DNA of 64,000 bases from assembly GCA_013398955.1 (NCBI GenBank), contig VWPU01005274.1, forward strand, positions 62,001-126,000, read 5' to 3'. The translations under genes and the position numbers were made by a program. This DNA comes from Callaeas wilsoni (lineage: Eukaryota > Chordata > Aves > Passeriformes > Callaeidae). Below the pieces are notes generated by a model, which was given only the letters and a program-made list of their open reading frames with translations, ran no database searches and had not been told where the DNA came from. Shown here one piece after another: positions 47,490 to 57,974 of this stretch (the stretch's first letter is position 1; the number at the start of each line of letters is the position of its first letter).

Positions 47490-48180
47490 TCAGTTGAGTT
47501 GATTCAGGTTCTTCTGGGATGCTCGTGGTGCAGATTACCTGACCCAGAGGCTTAGGGCTGCTGGGCGTCGGGAAGAGGGCAGCTTTGGATGGGCAGCGCT
47601 TCCTTTTCCCAGTTTCCTCAATATTCTCAGAGCTTGAATAATGAAGGACATTGGCATTGGGGACAGAAAGAGTGGGAAGCAGCACCACAGTTACAGCTTT
47701 GTCAGGCCACTTCCATGCAAGAAGAATATAGATGAAAATAGGGGAATGAAATACTAGAATTGGCATGGATGCCCTCTGAGGAAATATCTAACAACTTTAA
47801 TGAAATTAGCAGCCTCTGTTCTGGGTGAAAAGGTCAATTTTTCCATAAAATCCAAGTAAACTGGCATTTTGGAAAACATCTACTAAACTTGGCACAGAAT
47901 AAATAACGTTATCCCAAAGTCTTGGTTCAATTCCAGATAATAGCTTTTTCTTTTAATTGAATTAGATATTGCATTTCATTTTCAGAAAGTCTTTTTTTTT
48001 TATTCCTACATTTTGAAGCATTCATATCTCAGAACTAATCAGAAACTCAGCCTTATACAAATCTATCAATCAGAAACAGTCACTGAAGAGAGAGCTTGCC
48101 TGAGTGATAATCCTTTTCTACCTACTTTTGAGCAGAATCCTAATTCACTTGTTCATCAATTATATATTTTATATATTTCC
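47490..48180. other. Non-coding DNA
   Basis: Nothing is recognised. The minus-strand 105-codon frame at 47449-47766 has no domain. Confidence 0.5.
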
Positions 48181-48181
48181 G

Positions 48182-48196
48182 CCATTAATTTAATGG
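48182..48196. repeat. 15-bp near-perfect palindrome beside the MITE
   Basis: CCATTAA-T-TTAATGG, two 7-bp arms around one base, lying 10 bp before the MITE relic. It contains ATTAA homeodomain-like cores. Confidence 0.8.
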
Positions 48197-48206
48197 ATTC
48201 AGGGCT

Positions 48207-48303
48207 CAGTCTTGCAAACACTTCTGCACGTGAGTGACTTTATTCATACAAGCAGGTGCTCATGTGAGTAAAATTAACCATGTGAGATATTTGTAGGATC
48301 AAA
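48207..48303. mobile_element. Palindromic MITE relic with both arms
   Basis: The left arm runs from 'cagtcttgcaaacacttctg' through CACGTGAGTGACTTTATTCAT, ending near 48248. The right arm starts at about 48260 with CATGTGAGTAAAATTAACCATG and ends 'atttgtaggatcaaa'. The reverse complement of one arm aligns to the other across about 40 bp with substitutions. This is the arrangement of an ancient non-autonomous hairpin-type DNA element known to me from sauropsid genomes (end motif 'gatcctgcaaacac'). It has no coding capacity. Confidence 0.65.
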
Positions 48304-48304
48304 C

Positions 48305-49865
48305 TTTGCAGTAAGTTTGTATCCAGACACGAAGCCATTGTGTTCCTAACTTCCCTTTGTTGATCTGTAGTAACAAGAAGCATTTCTTACTCAAATGAGT
48401 AAAAAAATTAAAATATTAGTAACTTTACTAGTTATGATAAGAAAGAAGTCATTCCTGTGTTTAAGAACATAGAGCCAGGAAGCACTGCCTCCTAATTAAG
48501 TGTTTCATGGTTGGTTACATTGTGTAACCTTCATGGATGGTTCTGGAATTGGCCAGAGCAGAGGCAGAAGTGTAGGAAGCCCCATGTTATTGTCAACTGA
48601 CTTTATATAGTGCTAAAACCACATCGTGCTGCAGAACTTGTTCAGTTGGGAAATGAAATTTTGATTCCTTCCTGATATGTGCATCACCTCTTCTTTCTGA
48701 AATGGGGCCTATGATATTTTTAACTTTTCTCATGGTACTTCCATTTCCAGTTCTGATCAGAACTGGAAAAAACTCCCAGCAAACAAATATTTACATTAAT
48801 AATAAATAAACCCAAGAAAAATATTTCCTTGAATGCTCTTTAACTGTAAGGAATCTGATTTGAAGGAGTGTCTTGGTCTGTAGCTTCCTTGTGGTAGGTT
48901 GAGACTGACATTCTCTTGCTTGCCTTCATTGCATCTCATTTTTGCTCTCCTGTGGAGAGGTATCGGGAAATGGTAAAACACTTATTGCTGTCATAAAAGT
49001 GACCCCGAAGTTGTTTTCTTTCCTCACACTTCTGTGGTGAAATAAGCATATCCATATACTCTTGCGTCCATGCATTTGGAGCAAGCGGAGTTCTTTTGCC
49101 AGCAGTGTCCGAGCCGCTTGCTGGTGGTCCTGTGCCGAGGGGAACATTCTGGGCAGCTTCACTGGCTGCAGCATGTGGGGTAACACAGCCTCCAGGACAT
49201 GGGGACGGGCTCTGGAACCCCTTTCCAGGCTCGGAGGGGACTCCGGCAGTGATGGAGAGAAGAGCAGGCAGATGAGCCAGGCAGCGTGGGCAGGACTGGC
49301 TTGGAAGCTGTAGGTGCCCTGGCGTATTGCAAGTTTAGCTAAAGCAGTAAATCTGTGGATGGCTCCTTAACTCTTAACAGAGCATTTAATAATGAAGGTT
49401 GGGTGTTTTCTGGTTTTCTACTTTGCCTTTTCATTCAAAGAATGCAAAAGGAGGGAACTAAGGCAGCTTTAAAAACGGTTATGAGAGTGGCATGCTTTAA
49501 ACAAGATCTTAGAGGAGGCTAACTTGGATGACAGAGACTTTGTGATCCTCAGCAGTGGGACTATTTAAGATGTAAACCTTATGATAAAGTTGCCCTTAGT
49601 GACAACTTGTTACCCTCGCTATTTAAAAAGAAAATTAATCTTTGAGTTTTCAGAGTTAAAAGATACTGTGAGGGCCTCCAGTCATTTGAACTGTAAGTTG
49701 GCGTATTGTATTAAATAAGATTCAGTAGCTTCTTGTGTCACTACAGGCTAGAATTTGGTGAATAAAGTACGATTAATAGCTCTTACAAACCTCTGGATGG
49801 ACACCCAAAGGAGAGGAATAATACAGTTGCAGTATTACAAGTCAGCTACATATTAAACATTTTTT
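48305..49865. other. Non-coding DNA with a GC-richer patch
   Basis: The 49060-49320 patch is GC-richer and opens an 83-codon plus-strand and an 86-codon minus-strand frame over each other. Neither has a domain. Nothing else is recognised. Confidence 0.5.
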
Positions 49866-49899
49866 TTTTCCTTAGGAAAGGATTTCCTGTAGAGGTCCT

Positions 49900-50130
49900 G
49901 AAGAAAAATAAGTTTCATTAGTCGAGCATCGAGCAGAGATAGAGCAACAGGATTGATTGTAATAAGCCTCTCCTTTTTACTGAAATCCATTACTTTCTGA
50001 GCTATTAAGTGATGAAAGGGATTAAGAGAATAAAAAAATATAAGCGGGACTGTATTCGTAAATCTAATAAAGTTGATAACAGTAGAGCATTTTGTGAAAT
50101 TTGCATGTGAATTTATAACATCCTAATCCA
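49900..50130. promoter_or_regulatory. Possible conserved non-coding element
   Basis: Repeat-free AT-rich sequence with several TAAT(C/A) cores, including CTAATCC near 50123-50129. It lies immediately upstream of the polypyrimidine/palindrome structure at 50221. The claim rests on texture only. Confidence 0.2.
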
Positions 50131-50220
50131 TCGGCAGGCAGCGTTGCGCTGCAGAGGGAAGGGGGTGCACTGTGCATACAGGATAAAAATGCAAGCACAG
50201 AATTTCTGGCCAAGAAGCGC

Positions 50221-50317
50221 TTTTTTTTTTTTCCCTTTTTTTTTTTTCCCCCCCATATGGATATCCATATGTTTTTATCACAGATTCCATACTTTCGGTG
50301 CCAGGATCCATATGTTT
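50221..50317. repeat. Polypyrimidine tract abutting an 18-bp palindrome and a 12-bp direct repeat
   Basis: T12-C3-T12-C7 occupies 50221-50254. The perfect palindrome CATATGGATATCCATATG occupies 50254-50271, sharing the last C. ATCCATATGTTT at 50263-50274 recurs exactly at 50306-50317. The palindrome includes two CATATG E-box-type sites. The overlapping short frames here merely translate the T-tract. Confidence 0.9.
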
Positions 50318-50319
50318 AG

Positions 50320-53210
50320 CTTTTTCTCAAATAAAAGACTATAAAATCATTCTTCATTATCTCTTTCTTTCTAGCTGGTGTTTTTGTAGACGTAACCAAA
50401 TGTGATGCTAGATGGCTGAGGCATACCCAGATAGGCTGCACTTGGATCTCATCAGAGGTATTTAAAACCAGTACCTAGGGAGTTCAAGGGCTGGATTATC
50501 TTCTGAGTATAATGCCCCTTGACAGTGCTTGAACAATGCAGAGGGTGCTATCATCTGATTGCAAAGTCCTGGCAAGGCTCTTCCCCTATAAAAGAGAAGC
50601 TCCTTTGGGACCAGCAATGAGAATTTTCCTCCTTTTTATTTTATTTAATTCTCAACCTGCACCTCTGCCTCTGTGCTTCTGCTGAGGGCTGTGTGGTGCA
50701 GGGAGATGACATGACAGGGCTTTATTTCACTTCTGCCTTTTCTGCTTGCCCAAGGCCTGCAGTTGTAGAATCGCAGCAGAATTTAGAAGTGCTGATATAG
50801 GGAATTTGGGGTTGGCGTAAGGATGGTGTGTATCACCATCTCCTTGACATGACCCAGTCTGCTCTGTGCCAAGCAGATATCACTCACTGAGAATTGTGCC
50901 TAATAAGGTTTTATTTCTCCTTTTCTTTTTTTTCCTCTTTTGATGGAAATGTTAATATAATGCTTTTTAAATATGTAAAACACAATTCAGTGTCCATGGT
51001 TAGACCTTGGAATAGGTACCAAGTAACCTTCAGTGGTGAAATCTGCATGTTGACTTTGCAGTCAGATCTCATCTTCACTTGGACTTTCAGTCCTCCTTTG
51101 CTGGGACAGCGTGTGGCAGAAAAGCAGCTGTGGTGTGTTTGTTTCCTTCTCTTGGGAGTTTGATTGCCTGCCAGCAGGTTCTGACTGTCCTGTGGCTGTG
51201 GTATTTAATGTGCAGAAGGGGTAAGGAATACCCTGTAATTTTGAATAGAAGAAAATGAGGGTAGTCATAATTACAAGCATTACAGTACACAGTTTCAAAA
51301 TAAAGCCATCAATGTGAGTATTTTATTCACAGTTCCTGCCTCTAGCCCCTGACACATAACCCTGAGGTAGGCTTGGACTTTTGCTTTATCCTCTGCGTTC
51401 CTGACAATAATAGAAATTATTGTGAAAGGTTAGTAACCACTGTGCATCGGAGCTGTGGAAGACGGTGGTGGAAAGAAGGGGCGACTACCTTCTCAGAATA
51501 AACCAAGCAGTAGCATCTTGGCTTTAGAGAGGAGACAATCAGTGCCCTAAGAACCCTACTAAGGCAGCTACATTTTGGCTGGAGTCATTATATTAATTTT
51601 CAGGCTAACCTGACTCTCATCAGAGACAAAAGTGAAACTTACCGCTGATATCATTCAAAGCAGACATGACTCCTGATAGGATCTTTAGAGAAACTATAGA
51701 AAAAATTTAACTTTTCTTCTGAGGTTTTCTTGTAACAATATGATCTATTTGAGGTTGACTTTAGCTTGCATTTCTGTAGAACTAACCCGTCATTTTTCAA
51801 TGCTGCCTTTCCTTCCCAGGATTGTGGTGGCTCTGGTGAGATCAGTGGCAGGTTTGCAGTGAGGTGCCTCGTGGGTATTGATTGGCAGTGCAGTGAGCCA
51901 CTGTCCTCCTTCCAGAAATTATTCTCTTGTAAAATTGCTGTGCTTTTTTTTTTCCGCTCACCCAGCGTTTGAATACCAGATTGAGCTAATTTTAAGATTC
52001 CTCAGGGCAGTGGCACTGCATTCCTTCCACTCCGCTATTCCTTACCACATTACCTCACTGCATCAGCACTCGTATCTCCTGCTGATGGCATCCAGTTTCC
52101 ATTCCATTCACAGCGGCCAAGGATCATATCTCTGATCCACTTAGAAACACAATGATCTCTACCCCTGAGAATGCAAACGCTTTCTCAGTCAAATCTATTG
52201 ATCTTCAGGGCTCTATTTCTGGCTTTCCATTCACTCACTCCACATTTGGGATGCTGCATATTCATTCTGGGCAAAGAGTTAACTTGGCTACTAGGAACTC
52301 AGTAAAAAACACTTCTGCAGAATCCAAAGATAGACATGATCTCTTATATATTATTATGTCTGTACAAATACTGCACTTCTTAACTGAGCAAAACAAAAAC
52401 CTCCTGACTGGCACAGTGACAATGACAGACCTGCTCGTTGCCATCACATTATCCCAAGCCAACTCACCGAACATGCTAGTGTTGAGATGGGCAAGCACAC
52501 GCTGAGTTCTGTAAGGGAAGAGGTAAACACAAAGGTTCTCCAGGCTAGGGGGGGATTTGCAGTCTAAAAGGAAAAGATGAGACTAATAGGCAAGGGCATT
52601 GGGTACGAAGAAGGATGTAGTTTAACAAACAAGCAAAACGAGTGAAAGCGCTTTGAAGAAAAACATTTTTCTGAAGAGCATTGATGCCAGGAAACTTTGC
52701 CCTTCAGGGCTTGACTCTGGGCTCTCTTAGAAGTATAGTTATAAAGAAAAGCAGGGATTTGTGGGGTGAGAATTTCAGCACCTCCTTGCAGGTTATCTAC
52801 TGAAATAGGCCTCTCCTGGAGGTGAGCCCAGTGTGTGCTTCAGATGGTCCTCAGGAAGCCCAGTTCTTCCATCACCAGTAGTACAGGCTAGAGAGCAAAT
52901 ATATCTGCAAATATACCTAACTTTGGCTTTGTCAGTGTTTAGATGTTCACCATCACCCCCAAATAGGATTTTGCTTCTTAAAAGATGGTATTTTTAAGGA
53001 TTTTCAGGTATTACTCACCCTTGACCTTGAGCCCATATTTAAAAGAAATCCAAGCACCCTGATGTTGAGTGAGCTATGCCTGAGTTAATTTAATTATCTA
53101 GACCTTAGACAATTTTGAAGATATTACTTGTAATTCATATCTTCTGGGTTCCAGCTGAGTGCCTTGTTTTCTCTACTCATACATGACAAATGAATCCGCT
53201 GTTTCTGTGT
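50320..53210. other. Non-coding DNA, nothing firm
   Basis: Frames at 50894-51163, 51766-52135 and 52152-52505 (117 codons) were examined and show no domain. G7 lies near 52548. No recognisable repeat. Confidence 0.5.
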
Positions 53211-53214
53211 GAGG

Positions 53215-53308
53215 GTTTTTTTATTTGTTTGTTTGGTTTTGTTGGTTTTTTTGTTGTTGTTGGCTTTTGTTTTGGTTTTTTTTGTGTTTCCTTGTTTGGT
53301 TTTTTAAA
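53215..53308. repeat. T/G-rich low-complexity tract
   Basis: About 95 bp of T and G with TTTG, GTTTT and GTTGTT units. The 64-codon Phe/Gly-rich frame across it is a translation artefact. Confidence 0.9.
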
Positions 53309-53309
53309 T

Positions 53310-54190
53310 ACAGATATTAGGTTACTGCTTGATCTAAGAGAAGACTTCTTTTATTCAACACTTACACTGCCGGGAGCACAGTAGCTAACCTGGTTTGGTC
53401 TCGATTGTGTCGCTGTACAGCTAAAGTTGTTTCTCACAACTCATGGTGCTCAGTCTAAAAACTGACACCTTGTAGCTAAGTCAGGTAAGAATGGAAAGGG
53501 TCCCAGGTGAAGTAATTATGGGATTGATTATTGTGATTATGTATAATTATAACCATTCTTAGTATATCACTAAGAGTACTGAGGTATGAGAAAATTTGAC
53601 TTGTGAAGGAGTATTAAATTTTAACAAGGAAACTTACTCTGAACTTAGATATTGATGTGCAGGATTAGTACACAGTTGGTGGGTGAGTGAACTGCCTTAC
53701 TTCACTTTCTCCTTTACCTACAAAAGTTTTCTACTCTTCTCTTGTGAGCTTTGTCTACAAAGTTGGGTAATAAGAAATAACTAGTGCACTTGTAGCTTAT
53801 CCATGTAGCCATTTCCTCTCACTGTTCAGCATCAGTATTTCTGAATTTAAACCTAGGGAGGGCCAGGAAATTTTTATTTTTCCTAATCAAAAAATGCAGG
53901 AATAATAGTATAAAAACATGAACACTGAAATTAATACGTAATGTGATATGACATCCTTGTCTGGACATTTCATTGCCCTTACAGTAAGATTTTTATTTAA
54001 TGTTCTAAAACTCCAGGGACATAATAGTATATGGATGATCCATCCCCACTTACAGACATGAAATAGGCCTGTATGCATACATACATTTCACACATAGGTG
54101 GAGACTTCCTCTCTCTCTTCGTCTTTCCAATAGCTACAAACCATTGATCATCTTTGATTCCTGCAGAAACTCGGGGAGTGGGCAGGCATT
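53310..54190. other. AT-rich non-coding DNA
   Basis: Nothing is recognised. Short frames only. Confidence 0.5.
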
Positions 54191-54195
54191 TCGTA

Positions 54196-54276
54196 GGAAA
54201 AGCCAAGAACTGCTTGCCCAAGGCTTTGATAAATCCAGTCCTCCTGCCTCTAAATCCTGTACCTTAGCTGCCTTCT
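54196..54276 (-). mobile_element. MIR-type SINE relic, antisense
   Basis: 'ccaagaactgcttgcccaaggctttgat' then 'ccagtcctcctgcctctaaatcctgtac' corresponds to antisense MIR ('ttaagtgacttgcccaaggtcac...cccaggtcctcctgactcc.agcctgtgc'), with the middle 'agtaagtggcagagc' portion deleted. The minus-strand frame at 54264-54500 lies next to it and is not a gene. Confidence 0.5.
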
Positions 54277-54279
54277 CCT

Positions 54280-55440
54280 AGCAAATGATACAGATTGTAA
54301 TTCTTTGGCATGAAATAAGAAAGACTAATTGCTTTGAAGATCTCATTATTTTGTTTTTCAGTCCTTGCTCCTAGTACACCATTTGCTAAATGTTTTTCCC
54401 TCTGAAAGAAAAGAATGCTAAACTCCTTTCCATCTCCATCCCTTATCTCCACGTGCACAGCACCGGCACCGTAGGTCTTGCTAGAAAAGAGTGTCTTCAC
54501 TAGCAGGTTATCATGATGTGCTCACCAACAAAAGCACTTCTGTACCAGTTTGGACAGTAGATTTATAAGATTTCAACCCTCCCTCTTCTTACCCTTTCCC
54601 AGTTCCAAAAAAAGAACTTCAGAGGGCAAATGTGCCGCTGCTGGTAGACATGTAGCTACTGTTGTATTATGGGGTTTTGGTTTGTTTTTTTGCCAGCTAC
54701 TCGACATTGTTTTACAGCTGGACTGAGCAGCTATTTCCAAAAGGCTCAGCTAATTCCGTTGTCCTTTTTTATCAAGGAAATTCTTGAGAAACCACAATAA
54801 AGCAGCTGTAACCCTGGCGATGCTTACAACTGTGGCCAAAAATAGAAATCAGTGCTTCATGCGTTTTTCTTAATGAGGGTATAGGGGTTTGGTTTTTTTT
54901 CAGTGTGGTCCTTGACACCTCGCCAAGTTAGGGCTTGGCTCTAAATGTTTAGTGCAAGCTTTATAAATAGCCCTGGGTAGAGGGGGCATTTCTTTTCTCG
55001 GTGGCGTGCACCCTCTCAGGGCTGGCCCTCGCTGGGGCTGCTGGGGGCAACTGTGCTCTTGGGCCATGGCAGAGTGCCTGCAATGAGCCCTTTAGGCCAC
55101 AATTGCCAAATACTTTGCGGGAGGTGCCGATCACTTTGGGTCCCTCTTTGCTCGGAGCGGGAGGCTCAGCATCTTGCAGAATTAGGTCTGTAAGCTGTTG
55201 TTATTAATAACTGCCTTCATGGTTGTTTTGCTTACAGACAGGATTTATTTGGCTTTTGACTATCAGTGAAAGTGTCCCTATAACTGGATTTTTATGCTCT
55301 CTCTGTGCAAATAGAAAACCATGGTTTGTTTGCCAACCCAAATAAGAATTTACAAATGTGGGTTTTTTTCCTGTGGTGCATAACATGGCTAGTAAATGGG
55401 TATGAAACGGCTCGATGCAGGGATTTTGCAATGTTCCCAC
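54280..55440. other. Non-coding DNA
   Basis: A small GC-richer patch at 55000-55190 carries a 68-codon Ala/Gly/Leu-rich frame without a domain. Nothing else is recognised. Confidence 0.5.
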
Positions 55441-55442
55441 AG

Positions 55443-55568
55443 GCAGAAGAGAGAGAGATGAGAAAAGATGAATTAAAACTTGGGGAAAGTTCAGTCAACA
55501 AACTAAGAAGTGCAGACATACTGATTTATAAAGAGACTATAACTTTTAAACGTGTACTTTCAAGCTGA
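55443..55568 (+). other. Candidate terminal exon, 41 codons (unidentified)
   Basis: GTTCCCACAG ending at 55442 resembles a splice acceptor. The following frame is open for 41 codons to TGA at 55566-55568. It is charged, starting AEEREMRKDELKLGESSVNK, and not low-complexity. I do not recognise it, and its purine-rich DNA can produce such peptides by chance. No upstream exon was identified. Confidence 0.15.
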
Positions 55569-55569
55569 A

Positions 55570-56030
55570 GGACCGCAGTAGGGATTTAAAATATGACTAT
55601 TTAATTTTTTAAAATTACATAAATTAAGTGAACAGCCCATTAATGGGATGCCATCAGGATCACATGGCCAATTCAGTCCAAGTTATATTATCTTGCTGGC
55701 TGGATTTGAATAAGAATTAAGAAATTACTATTCAAAGTAGTATGGGACATTGATCCTCATTCACAATGAAATTCGTCACCATAACTACCTGGAATTCCGC
55801 TGCTTTCACAGAGGTATTCCACTGAATCTTCTTTATGGAGCAGCTAGAAGGGAATTGTATTAGTTGGCAGAAAAAAGCCGCTAATTAGTTGTTCGGCCTC
55901 CACGTTAAGTAAGTCCTGTCTTGCAGAGGGTTCGCGGATAAGCAGCAGGATGTGTCTAATGAACAGGAACCCAGATCCAACAGACACAAACCTCCTCCAG
56001 CTGGTCCATCCCGTGGCTAAAGGTTCACCT
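55570..56030. promoter_or_regulatory. Possible conserved non-coding element
   Basis: Contains the perfect 12-bp palindrome CCCATTAATGGG at 55636-55647, with a central ATTA/TAAT pair, and CGCTAATTAG near 55879. It is repeat-free, with moderately dense CpG near 55880-55935. Enhancer-like by texture only. Confidence 0.25.
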
Positions 56031-57915
56031 CAGTGGCTATTTGTCTGCCCCAGCGAGAGGACCTTGGCTCTTACTCACGACTGGCGCTTCGTATTTGAAC
56101 TGGGCAAATCGAAGCGTGTGGTTGAGTAAACCAAGCTGAGGGACGAGCTCCTCTGTGGATGAACTGTTCTCAGTGCAGTATCTTCCAGAGTCTCTGTTAA
56201 ACTCTGAATAACCAATATTCACCATTACATGCAACTGTCTATATCTAGTTTCTTTTCACAGTTTTGGAATCCCTTTTGAAAACACCTAAAAAATACCAAC
56301 TTAGTTCTACACTATGTTAGGAATACAGAGTAAAACGAAAAGCTGCTACGAATGGTCAAGCAACTTGTGCTACAGTTTAAAGAAGCAATGTCAGCGTTAT
56401 TAATCTTTACTGCATTGTTTAGTTTATAAATATTAATTTTGGTTTTTTCTTGACTTCACTGCAGTGCATTTCAAGTCTAATTTGTGATAATTAAAATAAG
56501 AATATCAGAATCTTTGCACCACTTTTTTCTTGCTCCAGTTTAATTTCATTGACTTGTTGCTAATTTACGCTGGCATAAATGTGAGACTACTGGGCTCAGC
56601 AGTTCAGCATGTTGAGATCAAAACCTTTTAAAACCTTTTACTGTCAGAGAACACTTGAAATGGCAGATGCTGAGTATTTGCATTGTTAATTACTTTAAGA
56701 ATGTGATAGTTGTATATAAATACGAAAAGGTAAGTTATACATCCACAGATCAACTGAAATTAGCATTCTGGAATTTGCAGTCCACGGAAAGAATGGCAGT
56801 AGATGATCATGAATATTTGTGTTGCTCACTGTTACCTGAAGATTCATAGTCTGGAACCTGCATCTGATGCAACACAGATGTGCTCCCTTGACAAGACTTA
56901 AGTCTTTTCTGCACCTGGGCTCTCCTAAGGTCACAAATTATTAATATAGGTGCTTTTTCCCCATTTTGCTTATAATGAATTGGTACCAACAATCCATTTA
57001 AAAAGATCACAAACAAAACATGAAAAGTGTCTGTGTAATGAAGTTAGGCAATCTACCACTAACTGATGGTTTCCTACATTTGTAGGTAAGAAATAAAACC
57101 ACGCTTTTTTTCCCTGTTGTTTACCATTTTCTAGCATTCTTGCGTATCTCTTCACTGCCAGCATCTTACTGGCAACATAGCGGGCGAGGGACTTCTTATA
57201 GGTTTTACAGCTGTGACTAAAAGCAGAAGAGCCTAAGAGGAAAGAATAGGCTAGTAAGATCTGCAGTCACATTTGTAGTCCCAGTTGAATCAGAGACACT
57301 TTTAGGGAAGCAGCTGGTGATGATCTGAATTTGACCAAAATTCTAAACATTTGATTTAGCTCATGTACTGATATTGGTCTTGAGTGCCCTTTTTTTGAAA
57401 CACAATATTGAACTTAATTTTAGACTATTACCTGGTATCAGTTTTTTAATTTTGACATTATATTCCAAGTCAGCAGCAGGTTGTAGATTAGGATGCCAGT
57501 GGGGCTGTGCTCTGCTTTCTTGAGATGATAGGGAGAGGGGAAATTTGTACACTGAAAATTCGGAGTTTTCTGGTGTGGCGTAAACTACAACCAAAGACTT
57601 AAAAAGCAAGCTTATATTACTCATCTCTTTTGAAATCGCTTAAGCTGTAAACATGAGCTTGAATGTTACTTGATGAGGGTCTGCAGTACAGTGAATTCCC
57701 ATGAATTCTCATGCTTGCCAGACACTGGTGTTATATGACTTCCGTAAAGGGATGCCGATTTGGGAAACCAGATGAATATTCTCATGAAAGAAGCAAATCA
57801 AGGATGAGAATGTGGGATCTCACTATGACCACAAGATACAAATACTTTTTCCGTGACTGTAAATGTTAACTGAAGGAACTTACGTGTCCCCTGAGCTGGT
57901 CATCTGAAAGCAATG
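56031..57915. other. Non-coding DNA with a short tandem repeat
   Basis: An exact 10-mer tandem AAACCTTTTA x2 lies at 56621-56640. A MITE-like core ('aatttacgctggcataaat') is near 56543-56586, comparable to 'atttacactggtgtaaat', too short for a firm call. No gene is seen. Confidence 0.5.
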
Positions 57916-57920
57916 TGTGT

Positions 57921-57972
57921 TATTTTGGTTGTTTGGGGTGGTTGGTTGGTTTTTTGTTTTGTTTTTTCTTAG
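57921..57972. repeat. T/G-rich low-complexity tract ending in TTAG
   Basis: GGTTGGTTGG passes into TTTTTTGTTTTGTTTTTTCTTAG. The end mimics a splice acceptor, but no exon follows. Confidence 0.85.
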
Positions 57973-57974
57973 AT

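Noticed and set aside
53190..53384. Phe/Gly-rich 64-codon frame resembling a hydrophobic peptide
   Set aside because: It is the translation of a T/G low-complexity tract.
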